64,000 nucleotides of DNA from Rotaria sp. Silwood1 (GCA_905250075.1 CAJNOP010000087.1:184819-248818), one strand, 5' to 3'; shown: positions 25,146-36,936, counted from the stretch's first letter. Notes: generated from the letters alone by a model not told the origin. Numbers and translations: made by a program.

Positions 25146-26700
25146 TTAAGTATTTTTTTTTTTCATAGACTTTGTTTCAATCGTAAATACAAAGTTTTTT
25201 TGTTTTTTTTTTTGAGATCAGAAAAAAAAACATATAAATTGTTTTTAATCAGACAAAAACAAAAACATTAGCAACATATGTCAAATAATAGACGCAAAAT
25301 GTTCCGACTACATTAACGAAATATGTAGAATAATTGGTCAGAGTACATTATAAAATATATAATAGAAATGAATAAAAGGGACATATTTGCAATTAAAATA
25401 ATTGTTGTATGAAACCTTCATCGGTTCTATATAGCGTCTATATATTGGTTATTGAATGATAGACATTTGCGGGGGTAGTTGTTTTTCATATTCTGTAACC
25501 TATTTAATGAGGGAAATTTTTCGATTGATCATTCACTTGTTCACTGAAGACGAATGATCGACTATCCTCATTTCACATGTTATCATAGGAAATTCTTTGA
25601 GATCTTCATAGAACATATCGAATTACGTAGAGAACAGTAACTTTTTCTATTTAGAACTCATTTTTTGGCAAATAGAAAAGGATAGTGATTTATCGATAAC
25701 TCGATATGATCTATAATTTGACTAGTTTCAAAATAATTTTAGTGAAACGTTTGTTTACATAGAACATCAGCATAGCTGATATTATACCTATGTTAAATTT
25801 TCTTACTCTACTAATCTACACTGTAAGATGGAGTAGGTTGACCTACTTTTCGAAGTATTTGCATGTTCCTATCCTTGAAACTGTTTATTGAGATCAGATT
25901 TCAAAGTAATATTATAGAAAAAAAAAATGACAATGACGATATGATAAACTCTCTTGATTAGAATGTAATAGGAAAATACTATCCGTTACTCGATCTAAAG
26001 AAATTTTATAAGCATTTAAATAAGAGACCAGTACTTGAGAGAATCATACTGTTTCGATCTTTAATTGAATAAACTTTGATTTTTTGCTTTAGACTTACTT
26101 TCATTACCATTGGCAACAACATTGAATCAAAATAATTCATCTTAATTGACTTGTCATTTTAATTTGTTAATTTTGTTTATTTTTCATCAAATATTTCATC
26201 AGTTGAGATAAAAACTATTATCAATAACATTCCGGTGTCACAACTGTTGTCATTATATTTTGATCAAGTACAAGCAATCGATTAATATTTTTCCTTTTCT
26301 GATGAGAAAACAAGTTCAAATAGTACTTCCAGTTGGAGTTCATAGTGAAAACATAGCAAGGATATCTTAATGAGACCTGCAAAAGCCTAAAAAGTTTTAT
26401 TCTTATGGGCCTTTAGCATCGAGTTCTGATCTATTTACTGAATTTTCGACTCATTTTGAGATATTTTTATGAATAATCAAATCATGATACTTCCATTTAA
26501 AAGTTTACCTATCAAAACGAATTTTTTCTAGGTGTGATATAATCTCAAACGATAAATGTCAATAGAGTCCCTGTGAATATATTAGCATAACCTTGATTTG
26601 AATGGTTCACTACGAAATAAAAATAAATTGTTGTTGTTTTTTTCTAATTTTTCTTCCAGATATATCCCTAGTTGGTCTTTAAAATCTAATAATCTTTTCA
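25146..26700. other. Intergenic stretch without a visible gene
   Basis: 1555 bp between the PX gene and the sugar-transporter gene. It is AT-rich, with no reading frame resembling a known protein and no clear repeat. Confidence 0.6.
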
Positions 26701-29700
26701 ATGTTATCTTCTTTGCGTCGTCAAATTAATTTAAAAGATCTGTTTCCAACTCGATGGAGTTTTGTTATTTTTATCTCATATATGGGTTTATTTATCAATC
26801 AAGGTAAGTTATATATACAGTAAATACGAAAATTATTCAACAAAGTTTATTATCAATTTTTATCTGTGGTCGTAAATTTGTCATAACATAATAGAGTAAA
26901 CCATCCTCTACTGAGTTCTCTGCAATGTTTTTCGACTGAAATACAACAATATGATGGAAGGTCAAAAAATGACTTTGTTTGCTCTATTGTTGTATCTAAT
27001 CTAAAGATAATCATATTTACTAGTTCTAGACGCTGTAAAACTAGTATTTGAAATCTTTCTAGAGTTCACTATAGTGGAAAAATATGTAAATAGATCTTGT
27101 TGAATAATTTTGATATATTATGATATTATTTTACAAAAATTTTTCGCAAGAAGTTTTAGAATATTGTTTATATATAAGTTAATATTTATTACTAAAATAT
27201 TCTTTTCAATAGGTTTATTAGTTACTGGATCAAAAACAGCAACGCATTCATATAATTATAATACAATTGTTGTTGTTTTACTTACAGAATTTGTCAAACT
27301 TGTAAGTGCTTTAACGATTTATCGACAAACGTAATTATTTATTTGAGTATATAAATTTCAAATTATGAATTTATTTATTTTTTTTTTTTCTAGTCATTCA
27401 TTCAGTCAGATGAGAAAAGAAATTCTGGATAATCAAAAAGGTAAAAATAAACAAAAGATTATTGAATCAGTATATCGAGTTTTGAAAAAACAAAATTTCT
27501 TTTTGAAAGCATATATAGAAACGATACAATTTGTATCAAATTTAATATAAGTCTACGAAGAAGAAATGAAAACGTAGGTAAAGCATGAATATATTTATGA
27601 TAGATGAACAATTTGGAAGAGGACATATAATGATTAATATATTAATCTTGCTAATAATTTATCTAACAAATTGAATATTTTCAAAGATTCTTTTATTTTT
27701 AAGAAATTAAGTTAAACTTCAAATAATTTATTATTTATATTCTGCAATAAAGACATGGTAAATGATTACTTTAAGACTATACGTAGATTTTCAGTTAAAA
27801 ATCATAATTGGCATATACTAATCAATGTGCTATGAATTTACTAATTATATTTAAATATTGAAATTATTTGAAAATTTCACTTTGAATTCATCACATATTT
27901 AGAATATGTAATTATCAAGGGGGAAAAAGCAAATTGTGAGTTTGTGATTTAAAATGAGTTTAAAGCCGCTTTGAATCAGCTTTAAACTCATTTTAAATTA
28001 CAAAAACTCATTTTAACTCAGAAAATTCACATAAACTCATTATAAATCATATAACTCACATAAACTCATTTTCAATCATAAAACTCAAGTAAGCCCGTTT
28101 TAAATCACAAAATTCACAGAAACTCATTTTAAATCATAAACTTACAGCTCGCCGTTTTCCGATTTATAGCGAGTCACAAATGACTTAAAGTGATTTTTGT
28201 GACTTAAACTGAGTTAAAGTGAGTTTCGTGATTTAAAATAAGTTAAAATGATTTTCATGATCTAAAATGAGTTTATTTGATTTTTGTAATTTAAAATGAG
28301 TTTAAAGCTGATTTAAATCAGTTTTTTCCCCCTTGGTAATTATTGTTAATTATTCAATGTTATAATAGAAATTTAAAATACTAAATCATCATATTTATTT
28401 ATAACATAAGTTTTTATTCGATAAGCAGCAAATGCACGCTTCAATGCTTCTATATATAAGTCGGCACTTCGGAGAAGAACAAGCGGAGGATACTGCGTCA
28501 AAGTTCATCTTTTTTGTTCCCTTCCTCTCCCTATTTCAATGTCAGGTGATCCATTCTATGGACGTGCAATGTAAAAGTTCTTATGAAAACTCTTCTTTGT
28601 TCGACATCACTGGTTTTTTCGTCATTAAACCTCAATTCATTAACTAATTTTATGACAAGGACTTCAAAGAATCATGTATACTGAATTTCGACAGTTTTCT
28701 CGAAAGTGTTTCACACAAGCCGAGTATTGAATCTTTCATGGTGAATGCCTATCAGACATAACTTAAAATCGCTGTTAAAGCCCATTTCATACCAAAGATG
28801 CGTATGGATTGCAATTTTTTTACACCAGCAGTGCACATTTCTAGAGATGCTTCTTTTCTAGAGTACATTGTGTGCCTGTAATCGTGCAACTTTCTTTATC
28901 GTCCAAAATTCGTGAAAAAAGTGAAAACATTCGTAACAATCACGCGAATATTCATTTGTGCTTGACTTCCCTCGCCTTTTTTTTGCAGAGATGACGTTTA
29001 TGTGTGACTACTTATGTGTTCAATCATTTTCGAGTTCATCTGTCAATAGACAACAATATTCGTATCATTCAGACTCAGACTGAGACTTTTCTAGTAAGTG
29101 CTGCTGTTGGTCAATGCATGGACTTCCATCACTAATCTCGAAAAAAATTTAGCTTTATCTATAATAAATAAATTTGATCATATTTATTATTGACGTATGT
29201 TTATTAAAAATTATTTTTCTTTAGTATTAATTCTTTATTTTATTCCATCGGCATTATATTGTTTATATAATAATTTATCATTTATAAATTTATCATCTTA
29301 TGATCCAACAACATATTTTTTACTTCTTCAATTTCGTGTTGTTGTAACAGGAGTTATATTTCAAGTAAAAATTATTTCATTTTCTTAGATCTCATCTTCT
29401 TCTACTTCAATTCTTTTATTTTAGTTTCTTTTTAATAAACGTTTAACACGTCTTCAATGGTTATCACTTTTTCTTCTTACATCGGGTTGTATTATAAAAC
29501 AATTTGAACATTCATCATTATCTTCATCATCATCGATTAAAATTTCGAATACAAATTCAACATTAATTCAATTAAATAAAGAAACTATTTCAACTGTACC
29601 ATCATTAGTTAATATACATCTTATATGGATACTTGTTCAAGTATTTTGTTCTTGTTTTGCTGGTGTTTATAATGAATATTTGCTAAAAAGTGATCGAACA

Positions 29701-30207
29701 AATCAAGTTGATACAATGTTACAAAATGCTTTTATGTATATTGATTCAATTATATGTAATTTAATATTATTAATTTATTTTGATTATCAACACCCAACAT
29801 TATCAGCTATTGATAAATTTTTTAATACATTAAATTTAATATTATCTGGAGAACAATGTCTTATATTATTAATTATACTTAATAATGCTGCTGTTGGAAT
29901 TGTAACATCATTATTTCTTAAATCAATGACGTCTATATTAAAAACATTTGCTAGTGCTTTAGAATTACTTTTTACAAGTATACTTGCATGGATAATATTT
30001 GCTATACCTGTTAGTATATATACATTTATTGCAATATTTATTGTTTCAGCTGCTGTTTATTTATATTCAACAAATCCTGTTGTTAATTTACCTAAAACTG
30101 CAACAGTAAATGTTCTAACAAATGCATCAATTCATATTAATAATGAAGATATGAATTCGAAAATTTCGAATATTGCAAATGAACAAGAACGACGTATAAT
30201 TGTTTGA
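26701..30207 (+). CDS. SLC35A-type nucleotide-sugar transporter, 396 aa, five exons
   Basis: Predicted Golgi/ER multi-pass antiporter that exchanges a nucleotide sugar for the nucleoside monophosphate and supplies glycosyltransferases. Exons are 26701-26803, 27213-27330, 27394-27440, 29225-29364 and 29425-30207; all junctions are GT-AG and total 397 codons. Family landmarks are GLLVTGSKTATHSYNYNT, VVLLTEFVKLVSAL, IPSALYCLYNNLSF, YFLLLQFRVVVTGVIF, a Ser-rich luminal loop, CFAGVYNEYLLKSDRTNQV, LQNAFMYIDSIICNLILL and the late membrane segments NNAAVGIVTSLFLKSMTSIL and ALELLFTSILAWIIFAIPVS. About ten membrane segments fit the family. The layout is closest to the SLC35A4/A5 branch, whose substrates are poorly defined. 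The 1784 bp intron 4 carries a hAT-type element. An AATAAAATAAAAT signal lies about 180 bp after the stop. Confidence 0.88.
27916..28335. mobile_element. Non-autonomous hAT element with internal tandem repeats
   Basis: 420 bp element with ends CAAGGGGGAAAAA and TTTTTTCCCCCTTG and a perfect 8 bp duplication GTAATTAT (27908-27915 and 28336-28343). The 8 bp duplication and CA..TG ends point to the hAT superfamily. The interior is a palindrome made of variants of AAACTCATTTTAAATCA. It sits in intron 4 of the sugar-transporter gene. It shares its termini with the element at 47808-48964. Confidence 0.88.
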
Positions 30208-31477
30208 ATGATATATTTTTATTTTCTATTGAATTTTCTCGAGTGTTTTTCTTGTTTTGTTTATTATTATTATTATTATTATATGCTATGGCATTTATAT
30301 CTCTTGTTATTAGGACAAAATTTCATAATTACATTTTATTGAACAAAAAAAAATAGAAATTATGTTTTAATTTAAGTAATTGGAAAAATAAAATAAAATC
30401 TATTTATGATATGAAGAGATTTTTTCTATGATATATAGAGAATCATGATTGTTGAAGAAGTCGTTAACTTTGAACTTTCTATTTGTTTAGGTATGGTCTA
30501 CATCAAAATCACATTAAAGTTCGATCGAAATAAAATCGATTGTTGTCAAACTCATACAAAATAAACGGTAGTTTTAGATGAGATAATGATTTCAATCTTT
30601 ATAGATTAACCAAAAAAAAACAAAATGCTTAATCTATGAAAAACTTCGCTTGCATTAGATCCCAAGTATCTTCTACTTGAAGTCGCACGGAAAAACAAAA
30701 AAAAAGTCTTCATATCGGACTCTAGTCTACATTTGAATGTAGCTCTCATCTAAAATATAAACTCAAAAATACCTTGATGATTCAATTTAATTATAAATAA
30801 ATTGTAAAATAATTTTACTACAGTTGCAATACATCCGTTTTGCCATCTGAAATGTCATGATATTCACATTCTTTACATCAAAATCATGACACAAGTTTTA
30901 TTTGTTAAGTGACTAGGCATAACTCTCTAGTAGAAATGTAAGAAGTTGAAACAAACTAATAAGAGAATAAACATGAGTGTCTACGCAGAATTATTCTCTA
31001 AGTATCGAATTTTGAGGGTGTAGATGTGCGTGTTAGACAAGACAAGAACCCGACCCATCCTATCTACCTTGGCTTTAGTTATAAGAAAGTTATGCACATA
31101 TAATAATCTCACGTGACAGCTAATGGGAAGTTAGTGTGCATATAATGTTGAGAAAAAAGTGTAATGAAAGCCGTAATGAAGGAACCAATCAGTCTCATAT
31201 TCAAAAAACGTAAACTGTTTACTACAATTTTGCCAACTTCTGAAATTTACATGACAAGAAAGCAAATCGGTTATGTTTCATGAAAATAAAATTCGTGATT
31301 TTTTTTTGTGCGGTAGTAGACACTTCTTTAAGGAACATAATCTGAAAGATTAGAATTATTGATTGAAAAGAACTAAAGATATTGAATTTTTATGGCTGAG
31401 AATATAAAGGTAAAATTATTTCGCAATTTACCCATATGTAAAGATATATAAATATTGTACATGACTATGTATGTGTT
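30208..31477. other. Intergenic stretch with one telomere-like foldback
   Basis: It holds a TTA microsatellite at about 30262-30285, the presumed polyadenylation region of the transporter gene, and a degenerate GGGTGT tract at 31014-31060. No gene was seen. Confidence 0.55.
31014..31060. repeat. Telomere-like G-rich tract, copy 2 (degenerate)
   Basis: GAGGGTGTAGATGTGCGTG is followed within 20 bp by AACCCGACCCATCC. The arms are poor matches, so membership of the foldback family is tentative. Confidence 0.3.
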
Positions 31478-32161
31478 TTGAAGCGTGACACTTCCGCTTA
31501 TGATTCAATAACGCATATAAATTGTGCAGTACATATATATAGTATGTGTACACTGCGTAAAAGAACGAGATATCTTCTAATGGCAGTCCACGGAATCACT
31601 ATAAGAGCACTTCGTCTCTACAATAACAAACAGCATGTTGGTATACTCTCTCAAATTGGCCGCCTGCTATACCAAGTTAATATTAAAGAGCAGCAGTGGA
31701 CATTTGAACTAAACAATCCATCTGATCTTCGGATTATATGAAACAATGAACTGGTTGATAACATTGGGAAGGCTGCCAACTGGTTTACCGCCATGAAAGA
31801 TGATCAATCACTTGTCGGCTGTTGTCGAATTGTCGATAAGAAATGGATTAGAGGAAAGAACGAAGTACAGCGCTATCTGACCAACGACATCCCTTTATCA
31901 AAAATGATTGACTCACTGTATCCATGTGTAGAGGGAAGTCGCACGGCTGTGGCCCTACCCTACCGTCGCTCATCGGTTTGCACACTTCTTCTGCAACACG
32001 CACTCAGCTACATTCATAGCACAATGCCCAATTATGGCGTGTTCACTTGTACTAGTAAACCAATTATGCAAAGAACTTTCGAAGATTTGGGTGGCGTTTG
32101 TATTGGCGAGCCATTTCTTTACAACCAGACAAGGTATACCGGTACAGCCCTGACACTATAA
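31478..32161 (+). pseudogene. GNAT-like acetyltransferase, one in-frame TGA
   Basis: One frame runs from about 31478 (no ATG at this point; first Met of the plausible domain at 31580) to 32161, interrupted only by TGA at 31739-31741. The downstream half has acyl-CoA N-acyltransferase traits: SLVGCCRIV as the central strand, then AVALPYRRSSVCTLLLQHAL, which resembles the acetyl-CoA pyrophosphate loop and following helix, and a final EDLGGVCIGEPFLYN strand region. The upstream half (ITIRALRLYNNKQHV) keeps the same frame. Codon use is less AT-rich than the neighbouring genes. Without the TGA it would encode roughly 190-225 residues. It may be a recent pseudogene, a readthrough case or a sequencing error. 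The family assignment is moderate. Confidence 0.5.
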
Positions 32162-32261
32162 GCATCGCATCGAATCGTGCGGTACACAAGATGTATCAGT
32201 CAAATCAGCGTTGTTGGAACAGAGGGTGCAAATAATTATAGTTCAACAAATGAAATAGAAA

Positions 32262-32315
32262 TGGTGTGGGGTCTGGGTGTGGATGCAGATGCAGATGCGG
32301 ATTTGAATGTGGATC
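32262..32315 (+). repeat. Telomere-like G-rich arm, copy 3, with a GATGCA repeat
   Basis: GGTGTGGGGTCTGGGTGTGG passes into GATGCAGATGCAGATGCGG. Its inverted partner, with the same order of elements, lies at 32724-32780, so the pair encloses about 410 bp that includes a foreign gene fragment. Confidence 0.6.
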
Positions 32316-32565
32316 TGTTTTATTGTTCAGCACTCACGGGCACATCCCAAAAGTAAAATGTAGTTCTACGCACATGTTGAGGTGAATAATTTGAAATATG
32401 ATTGATATTATTTAAAGTAACATGTAAATTATGCCTACACATCATAATATTCCAAAGAAAAAATTCCACGTATTATATAGTGATCAAATTAAGTTTTTAT
32501 ATAAGCCGATACATAAGAGCATGACATTTGTCGAGAAAGATATACTTAAAAAGTGTAACTTTCAT

Positions 32566-32697
32566 CGTCCTGTCGTCTTAATAACTTCACTACAGCGCCA
32601 ACTTGAGTGTTGATTCCGAGACCAGTAACAACCATTTGACCGCTACCTTCCATAACTTGTGTACCAGAAAAAAGTCGAATATCTTCGCGGATGTAGG
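32566..32697 (-). pseudogene. Plasma-membrane Ca-ATPase exon fragment
   Basis: On the minus strand about 44 codons read LFSGTQVMEGSGQMVVTGLG followed by INTQVGAVVKLL. This is the highly conserved actuator-domain segment of PMCA-type P-type calcium pumps (compare SGTHVMEGSG, VVTAVGVNSQTG). No flanking pump exons occur on either side, so it is an isolated piece. It sits between the two inverted GGGTGT/CACACC arms at 32262-32315 and 32724-32780, which suggests it was trapped there. Confidence 0.7.
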
Positions 32698-32723
32698 TTG
32701 GGTTTCACTCTTCTCTTAAATTT

Positions 32724-32780
32724 GACCCACACCCCACCCCCATATCCAGACCCCACACCTTCACATCCGCACGCACATCC
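32724..32780 (-). repeat. Telomere-like C-rich arm, partner of copy 3
   Basis: ACCCACACCCCACCCCCATA is followed by CCAGACCCCACACC and CACATCCGCACGCACATCC. It reads as an inverted, degenerate version of 32262-32315. The beta-lactamase-type pseudogene begins 7 bp downstream. Confidence 0.6.
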
Positions 32781-32786
32781 AATCTA

Positions 32787-33822
32787 GTTGACCTTGATAA
32801 AGACGTTAATCAATATTTATTACCATCCGATCTTCCTATTTCAAATCCATTCTATTCTTCACATTCAATTACTCTAGGTCAATTACTTTCACATTCAGTA
32901 TCTATCAGGACGAATCAGGAAGTAGTACGTATATTTTTTTAAACTAATGATCAAACAATAACGAAGACAACATTAGCCAAAGTATATTTAACTTATTTGA
33001 GTCATAATACTTCAAATTGGTTGCCATATCCACTAAGTAAAGTTACACTCTATTCAAATATAGGCGTCACTTTAGCTGCATTGGTCGTTGAATGAGTAGC
33101 AAATATGTCTTATGAAGAACATATCAGAGATAAAATCTTAAAACCATTATAGGTGTTGGTGTTAAGAGAGCTGGCTTTCGTCTCTCCGATATAGGAAATT
33201 GAGAAAATTTAGTTGAACATTATTCTTTTAGTTCGTGATATTTACATGAATTGAGAGAAATGACACTACGATTAACTGTTACACAGGTAAAAATAACTAT
33301 CTGTAACCACCATAACTTCTAAGGATAGCTCTTTAGATTGATATTCCAAACTAGCTTTATGTTTCGTTTTATAGTGTCAGTGACTATCCTGCTGGTCTTT
33401 TGAGAATGTCAGCTTCTTCATTTTCATTATATCTTCGAATGTTTATGCATAACGGAGCATAACTTCTTCGTTCTGAATTTATTATTGAAATGCAAACAGT
33501 TGTCAGTAGTGTAGTACCTTATAATAATATAAATAGTAGTAACAATGAATCTTCAGTTCCACCATTAAAATTTGGCGTTGCTTGGTATTAGCAAACTTTA
33601 GAGAATAGTCGTCGGTTGGTCGGTCATGCTTATGTGATACCTAGTGCAACAAATTCAATGTTCTTTAAGGAACAGTGTGATATAGAACTGATTATTCTTA
33701 CAAATGCGAATATGTCTCCAAATGATAACTTATCAGAAAAGATCGGTATAACATTAAGCAACATTCAATTCACACTTTTCGACTGTTTTGAAAGTGCAAT
33801 ATATTCATATAGCAACGTTTAG
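32787..33822 (+). pseudogene. Decayed serine hydrolase of the beta-lactamase/penicillin-binding family
   Basis: Sequence resembling the class C beta-lactamase-like (LACTB-type) serine hydrolases, broken by several stops and probable frameshifts. It starts abruptly at VDLDKDVNQYLLP, just after a telomere-like tract, so the part with the SxxK nucleophile is missing. Visible segments are SITLGQLLSHS (the usual ITIRQLLTHTSG position), LYSNIGVTLAALVVE with the YSN catalytic motif, SYEEHIRDKILKPL, YPAGLLRMSA, FGVAWY and RLVGHAYVIPSATNSMFF, ending near 33822. Stops occur for example after VVRIFF, after LVVE and in KILKPL. It cannot make an active enzyme. Confidence 0.7.
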
Positions 33823-33873
33823 GCGAAAAATTCAATATTTACAATGTCTAGCAAGTTATTTTTATTGATAATA

Positions 33874-34862
33874 ACGTACGATGCAAAAGTAATGGCACAA
33901 AATGTTGACCCCTATTTCTCTCCGATAGGCAGGTGCTGAAAGAAATTTTTTTTTACCAAAAGATGGAACTTTCCGTCCTCTTTCAAATCGTATATAATTT
34001 ATTTTTATAACACATTTGTAAACGAAACGACACAATAAAAAAACGAGACACCATCAAAACATATCCGCACTTTTCGTGGAATTTAGAAAAACGGCGAAAG
34101 ATGTTGGTTCCTATATTTCTTGGATAACTCTTCAATAAACACGTTTTGAAAATAAAATTTTGTTATCAGTTGATACGAAATTTTCTCCTCTTTTGAACGG
34201 TGTGTGATTTATATTCGTCACACATGCGTGAGTGAAATGAGACAAAGAAGAAAGACAAACACTGGCGCAATAAATTTGCAACTTTTATGTGAATTCGTCA
34301 AAAACATCTTGCTAGACATTAATTAATTTGATCTTTCCGTACTCATTAAAAAGCCCTTGTAAAACTGTAGTTACTTCGCCTTTTATAAACTCGTTAAAGA
34401 AGCTTTTTAAAACGATAGTTAATTATACTTAACTATCATCCATAAGACGTTTTTGACTAATTCATATAACAATTGCAAATTTTTTGTGCAGGTATTTTTC
34501 TTTCTTATTCCTTTCATTCCGTTTACGAATGTGTGACAAATATAAATCATACATCGTTCGAAAAAAGGAGAAAGTTTCGTATTAACTGTTAACAAAATTT
34601 TATTTTTAGAGCGCATTTATAGAACAGATATAAGGATCGACATTTCGTGCGTTCTTTTACAGAAAAAGTGAGGATATGTTTTAACGGTCTCTCTTTTTTA
34701 TTGTGTCGTTCCGTTTACAAACGTGTTATAAAAATAAAGTATATACGATTCGGAAGAGGAGAAAAAGCTCTATCTTTTGGTAAAAGAACTTATTTTTCAG
34801 CACCTGTCTATCGAAGAGAAATAGGGGTCAACATCTTGTGCCATTACTTTTGCATCATACGT
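33874..34862. mobile_element. 989 bp palindromic element flanked by TA
   Basis: It starts ACGTACGATGCAAAAGTAAT and ends ATTACTTTTGCATCATACGT, with TA at 33872-33873 and 34863-34864. The two halves are inverted and partly diverged over their whole length, including paired segments around GGGGTCAACAT, AAACGAAACGACACAATAAA and AACAAAATTTTATTTT. No transposase is encoded. TA duplication suggests a Tc1/mariner-type MITE. It separates the hydrolase pseudogene from the cathepsin gene. Confidence 0.75.
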
Positions 34863-34914
34863 TATATTCAATCTATTTTGAAAACGTGCGCATAAAGTTA
34901 TGATCACTTTGTAT

Positions 34915-36129
34915 TTAAATAACAAATGGATATGAAGCTCTTGTAGCTACACCACATTGATTTTTCTTATTTCGACTCATTAACATATATCCGTGAATGC
35001 CCCATGATGTGCTCCAGCAATTTTTAAATATATAATAATCATCTTGTCTTTGAGTACCATACCCAACAATTAAACCAGCAAAATTCAGTTGAGTTGATGA
35101 ACAATTAGGTTCATTGTAAACTCCTGATGAATAGAATTGAAAGGAGCTATGTGATGCATCAAGCTCTATCGAAATAGGACCGATTTCTGCTATAGCTGCT
35201 TGAAGAGCTAATTCACTTCCAGATATAATATCGGTATATCCCTAGGATAAAGTAAAAGAATTATGCAAAAAAAACAGATTAGAACAATTTTATTAAAACT
35301 TACAGTCCATGTGACGCCTATTGTATTAGGATTGAAACGACATGGTCCCTTAACACCTGTATATGGATAACTTTCTTCGGTATCTAGTGCTTGAACTGTA
35401 ACATTTCTATAACCATTACTCATCCAACCACCATTACAACCATAGTTGCCACATGATGGAAAACAATCAATAAGATTCTGCTCGGAAAGAGAAACGAGCT
35501 TTTTATAAATCTTCGCATGTTGACCCTCAAGTGCACCAGTTATAGAAAAAGCCCAACTAGCACCATATTGACCTTCATCTTTGATAGGAGTTACAATACC
35601 ATATTTGCGCCAGTCTAGTTGTGATTTTAATAAAAATATACTTAATAAATTTCATACTTACCAACAGCTGATGGAAGAGCTTCAATTTCGCTAGTGGTAA
35701 CGAATATTTGACGAGAAATCTCCGCTTTTTCTGGCATTCTGATGTTACTAAGAAGTTGTTTACAAAATTCTTCGTGTGTCTGATCAGAATTCGACGAAAG
35801 TTATGCAATGTTTTGCATATCAGTTCTTACTAAATCTCCAAAGATGTTCATGCTCATATGATATGAATGTATTCCCATATCGGCCTCTAGATTATGTTGG
35901 CGAATTTTTACAAGATTTGCTTCCCAAATGGTTCGACTTTATATATTTATATTGGAACAGTTTTCATACAGATATATATCCAATCTTACCGTGCAAATTC
36001 TTCTTCTACGGATGTATATTTTTTTCCGTGAACTCGTTTGAACACAAGCCATGAATTATTGAGACTTACAGGTGCACAGTGAATAGCTGTTGGTAACAGC
36101 AAGATATAATAAATAAAACAAAGTTTCAT
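34915..36129 (-). CDS. Cathepsin L-like protein with replaced catalytic Cys and His, 333 aa, five exons
   Basis: Papain family (C1A) fold. Exons on the minus strand are 36129-35990, 35936-35831, 35779-35662, 35614-35304 and 35241-34915; introns are 47-62 bp, all GT-AG, and total 334 codons. A signal peptide (1-18) is followed by an I29 propeptide (about 25-110, with [14 protein letters not shown] and MNIFGDLTHEEF). The mature domain starts near 117 ([20 protein letters not shown]). The active-site motif is [10 protein letters not shown], so Ser141 replaces the catalytic Cys and Tyr138 replaces the first disulfide Cys. [11 protein letters not shown] puts Phe279 in place of the catalytic His. 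The oxyanion Gln137 and Asn299 ([10 protein letters not shown]) remain, as do CNGGWM and most structural Cys. The frame, splice sites and length are intact, so this is probably a secreted non-peptidase homologue rather than a decaying gene. Confidence 0.92.
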
Positions 36130-36476
36130 TATCTGAAACAATACTTTTTTTACAATAACAAGGGGTGTTGTGTATGTCTTTTATATTAATGTTGATAATT
36201 TATCTAACACAGTACAACGTAATCACAAAAAAAACGAATGCGTCATATTTGCAAATGATTACCTTATTATATGATGATATGTATCTTTGTATGAATGATA
36301 CTGTCTTATGTTTATAAACTCATAGATTTATCGTTCGATATGAATAATAATTTCGAGTTTGAGCTATTATCAAGTAAACCAAAAATACCAGTATGAAAAC
36401 ATTAGATGAAGTCATATGTTTCTTTGATCCACTAGTTCATTACACTACTTGATCTTGATCATATGTTGCACGAAAA

Positions 36477-36573
36477 AGGGTGTGGGTCACCTCTTCATCA
36501 CTAACATCGACACCGACACCCACCCACACGCCACATCCCACCCCCACACTACACCCACACCCACCCACACCCT
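36477..36573. repeat. Telomere-like GGGTGT/ACACCC foldback, copy 4
   Basis: AGGGTGTGGGT is followed by a 40-50 bp spacer and a long C-rich arm with CACCCACACCC units ending ACACCCTA. It lies between the cathepsin gene and the F-box exon. Confidence 0.7.
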
Positions 36574-36783
36574 ATGATACATTCATGATTTATTTTTACA
36601 AATTTGCTTTGCAGTTAGACCTCTCGCACTGTTCTTCTTTCATTGATATGAATTAGAAAAGAATTGCACGGCCACGATGAAAGTTGATAAGACATTGCTA
36701 AAAAACACTGGTAGATAAAGAAAAGCAAATTTCAAAAGATATTCATTGTGACAACGCATATTGTTGGAAGGCAAGCAATACTT

Positions 36784-36936
36784 ATGGCTAATAAAGTTCC
36801 TGCATCTCTTCTGGTGTTGTCGGTTGATATTGTCTATCGCATTTTGGACAACCTCGATGAATTCACAATGTTATGTTCAGCTCGTAATGTCTGTACGAGA
36901 GTCAATGCGATTATGGACACATATTATCGATATCAG
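36784..36936 (+). CDS. F-box first exon, possibly of the LRR gene downstream
   Basis: A 51-codon exon from ATG 36784 to a GTAAAC donor at 36937, ending in phase 0. It contains an F-box-like segment, LSVDIVYRILDNLDEFTMLC followed by SARNVCTRVNAIMDTYYRYQ. F-box domains bind Skp1 in SCF ubiquitin ligases. All LRR exons at 41473-44133 are also in phase 0, so splicing to them would keep the frame and give an FBXL-like protein. The intervening 4.5 kb is far longer than other introns here, so the link is inference. A GTG-initiated frame extends 12 codons upstream, but the ATG is the likelier start. Confidence 0.55.
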
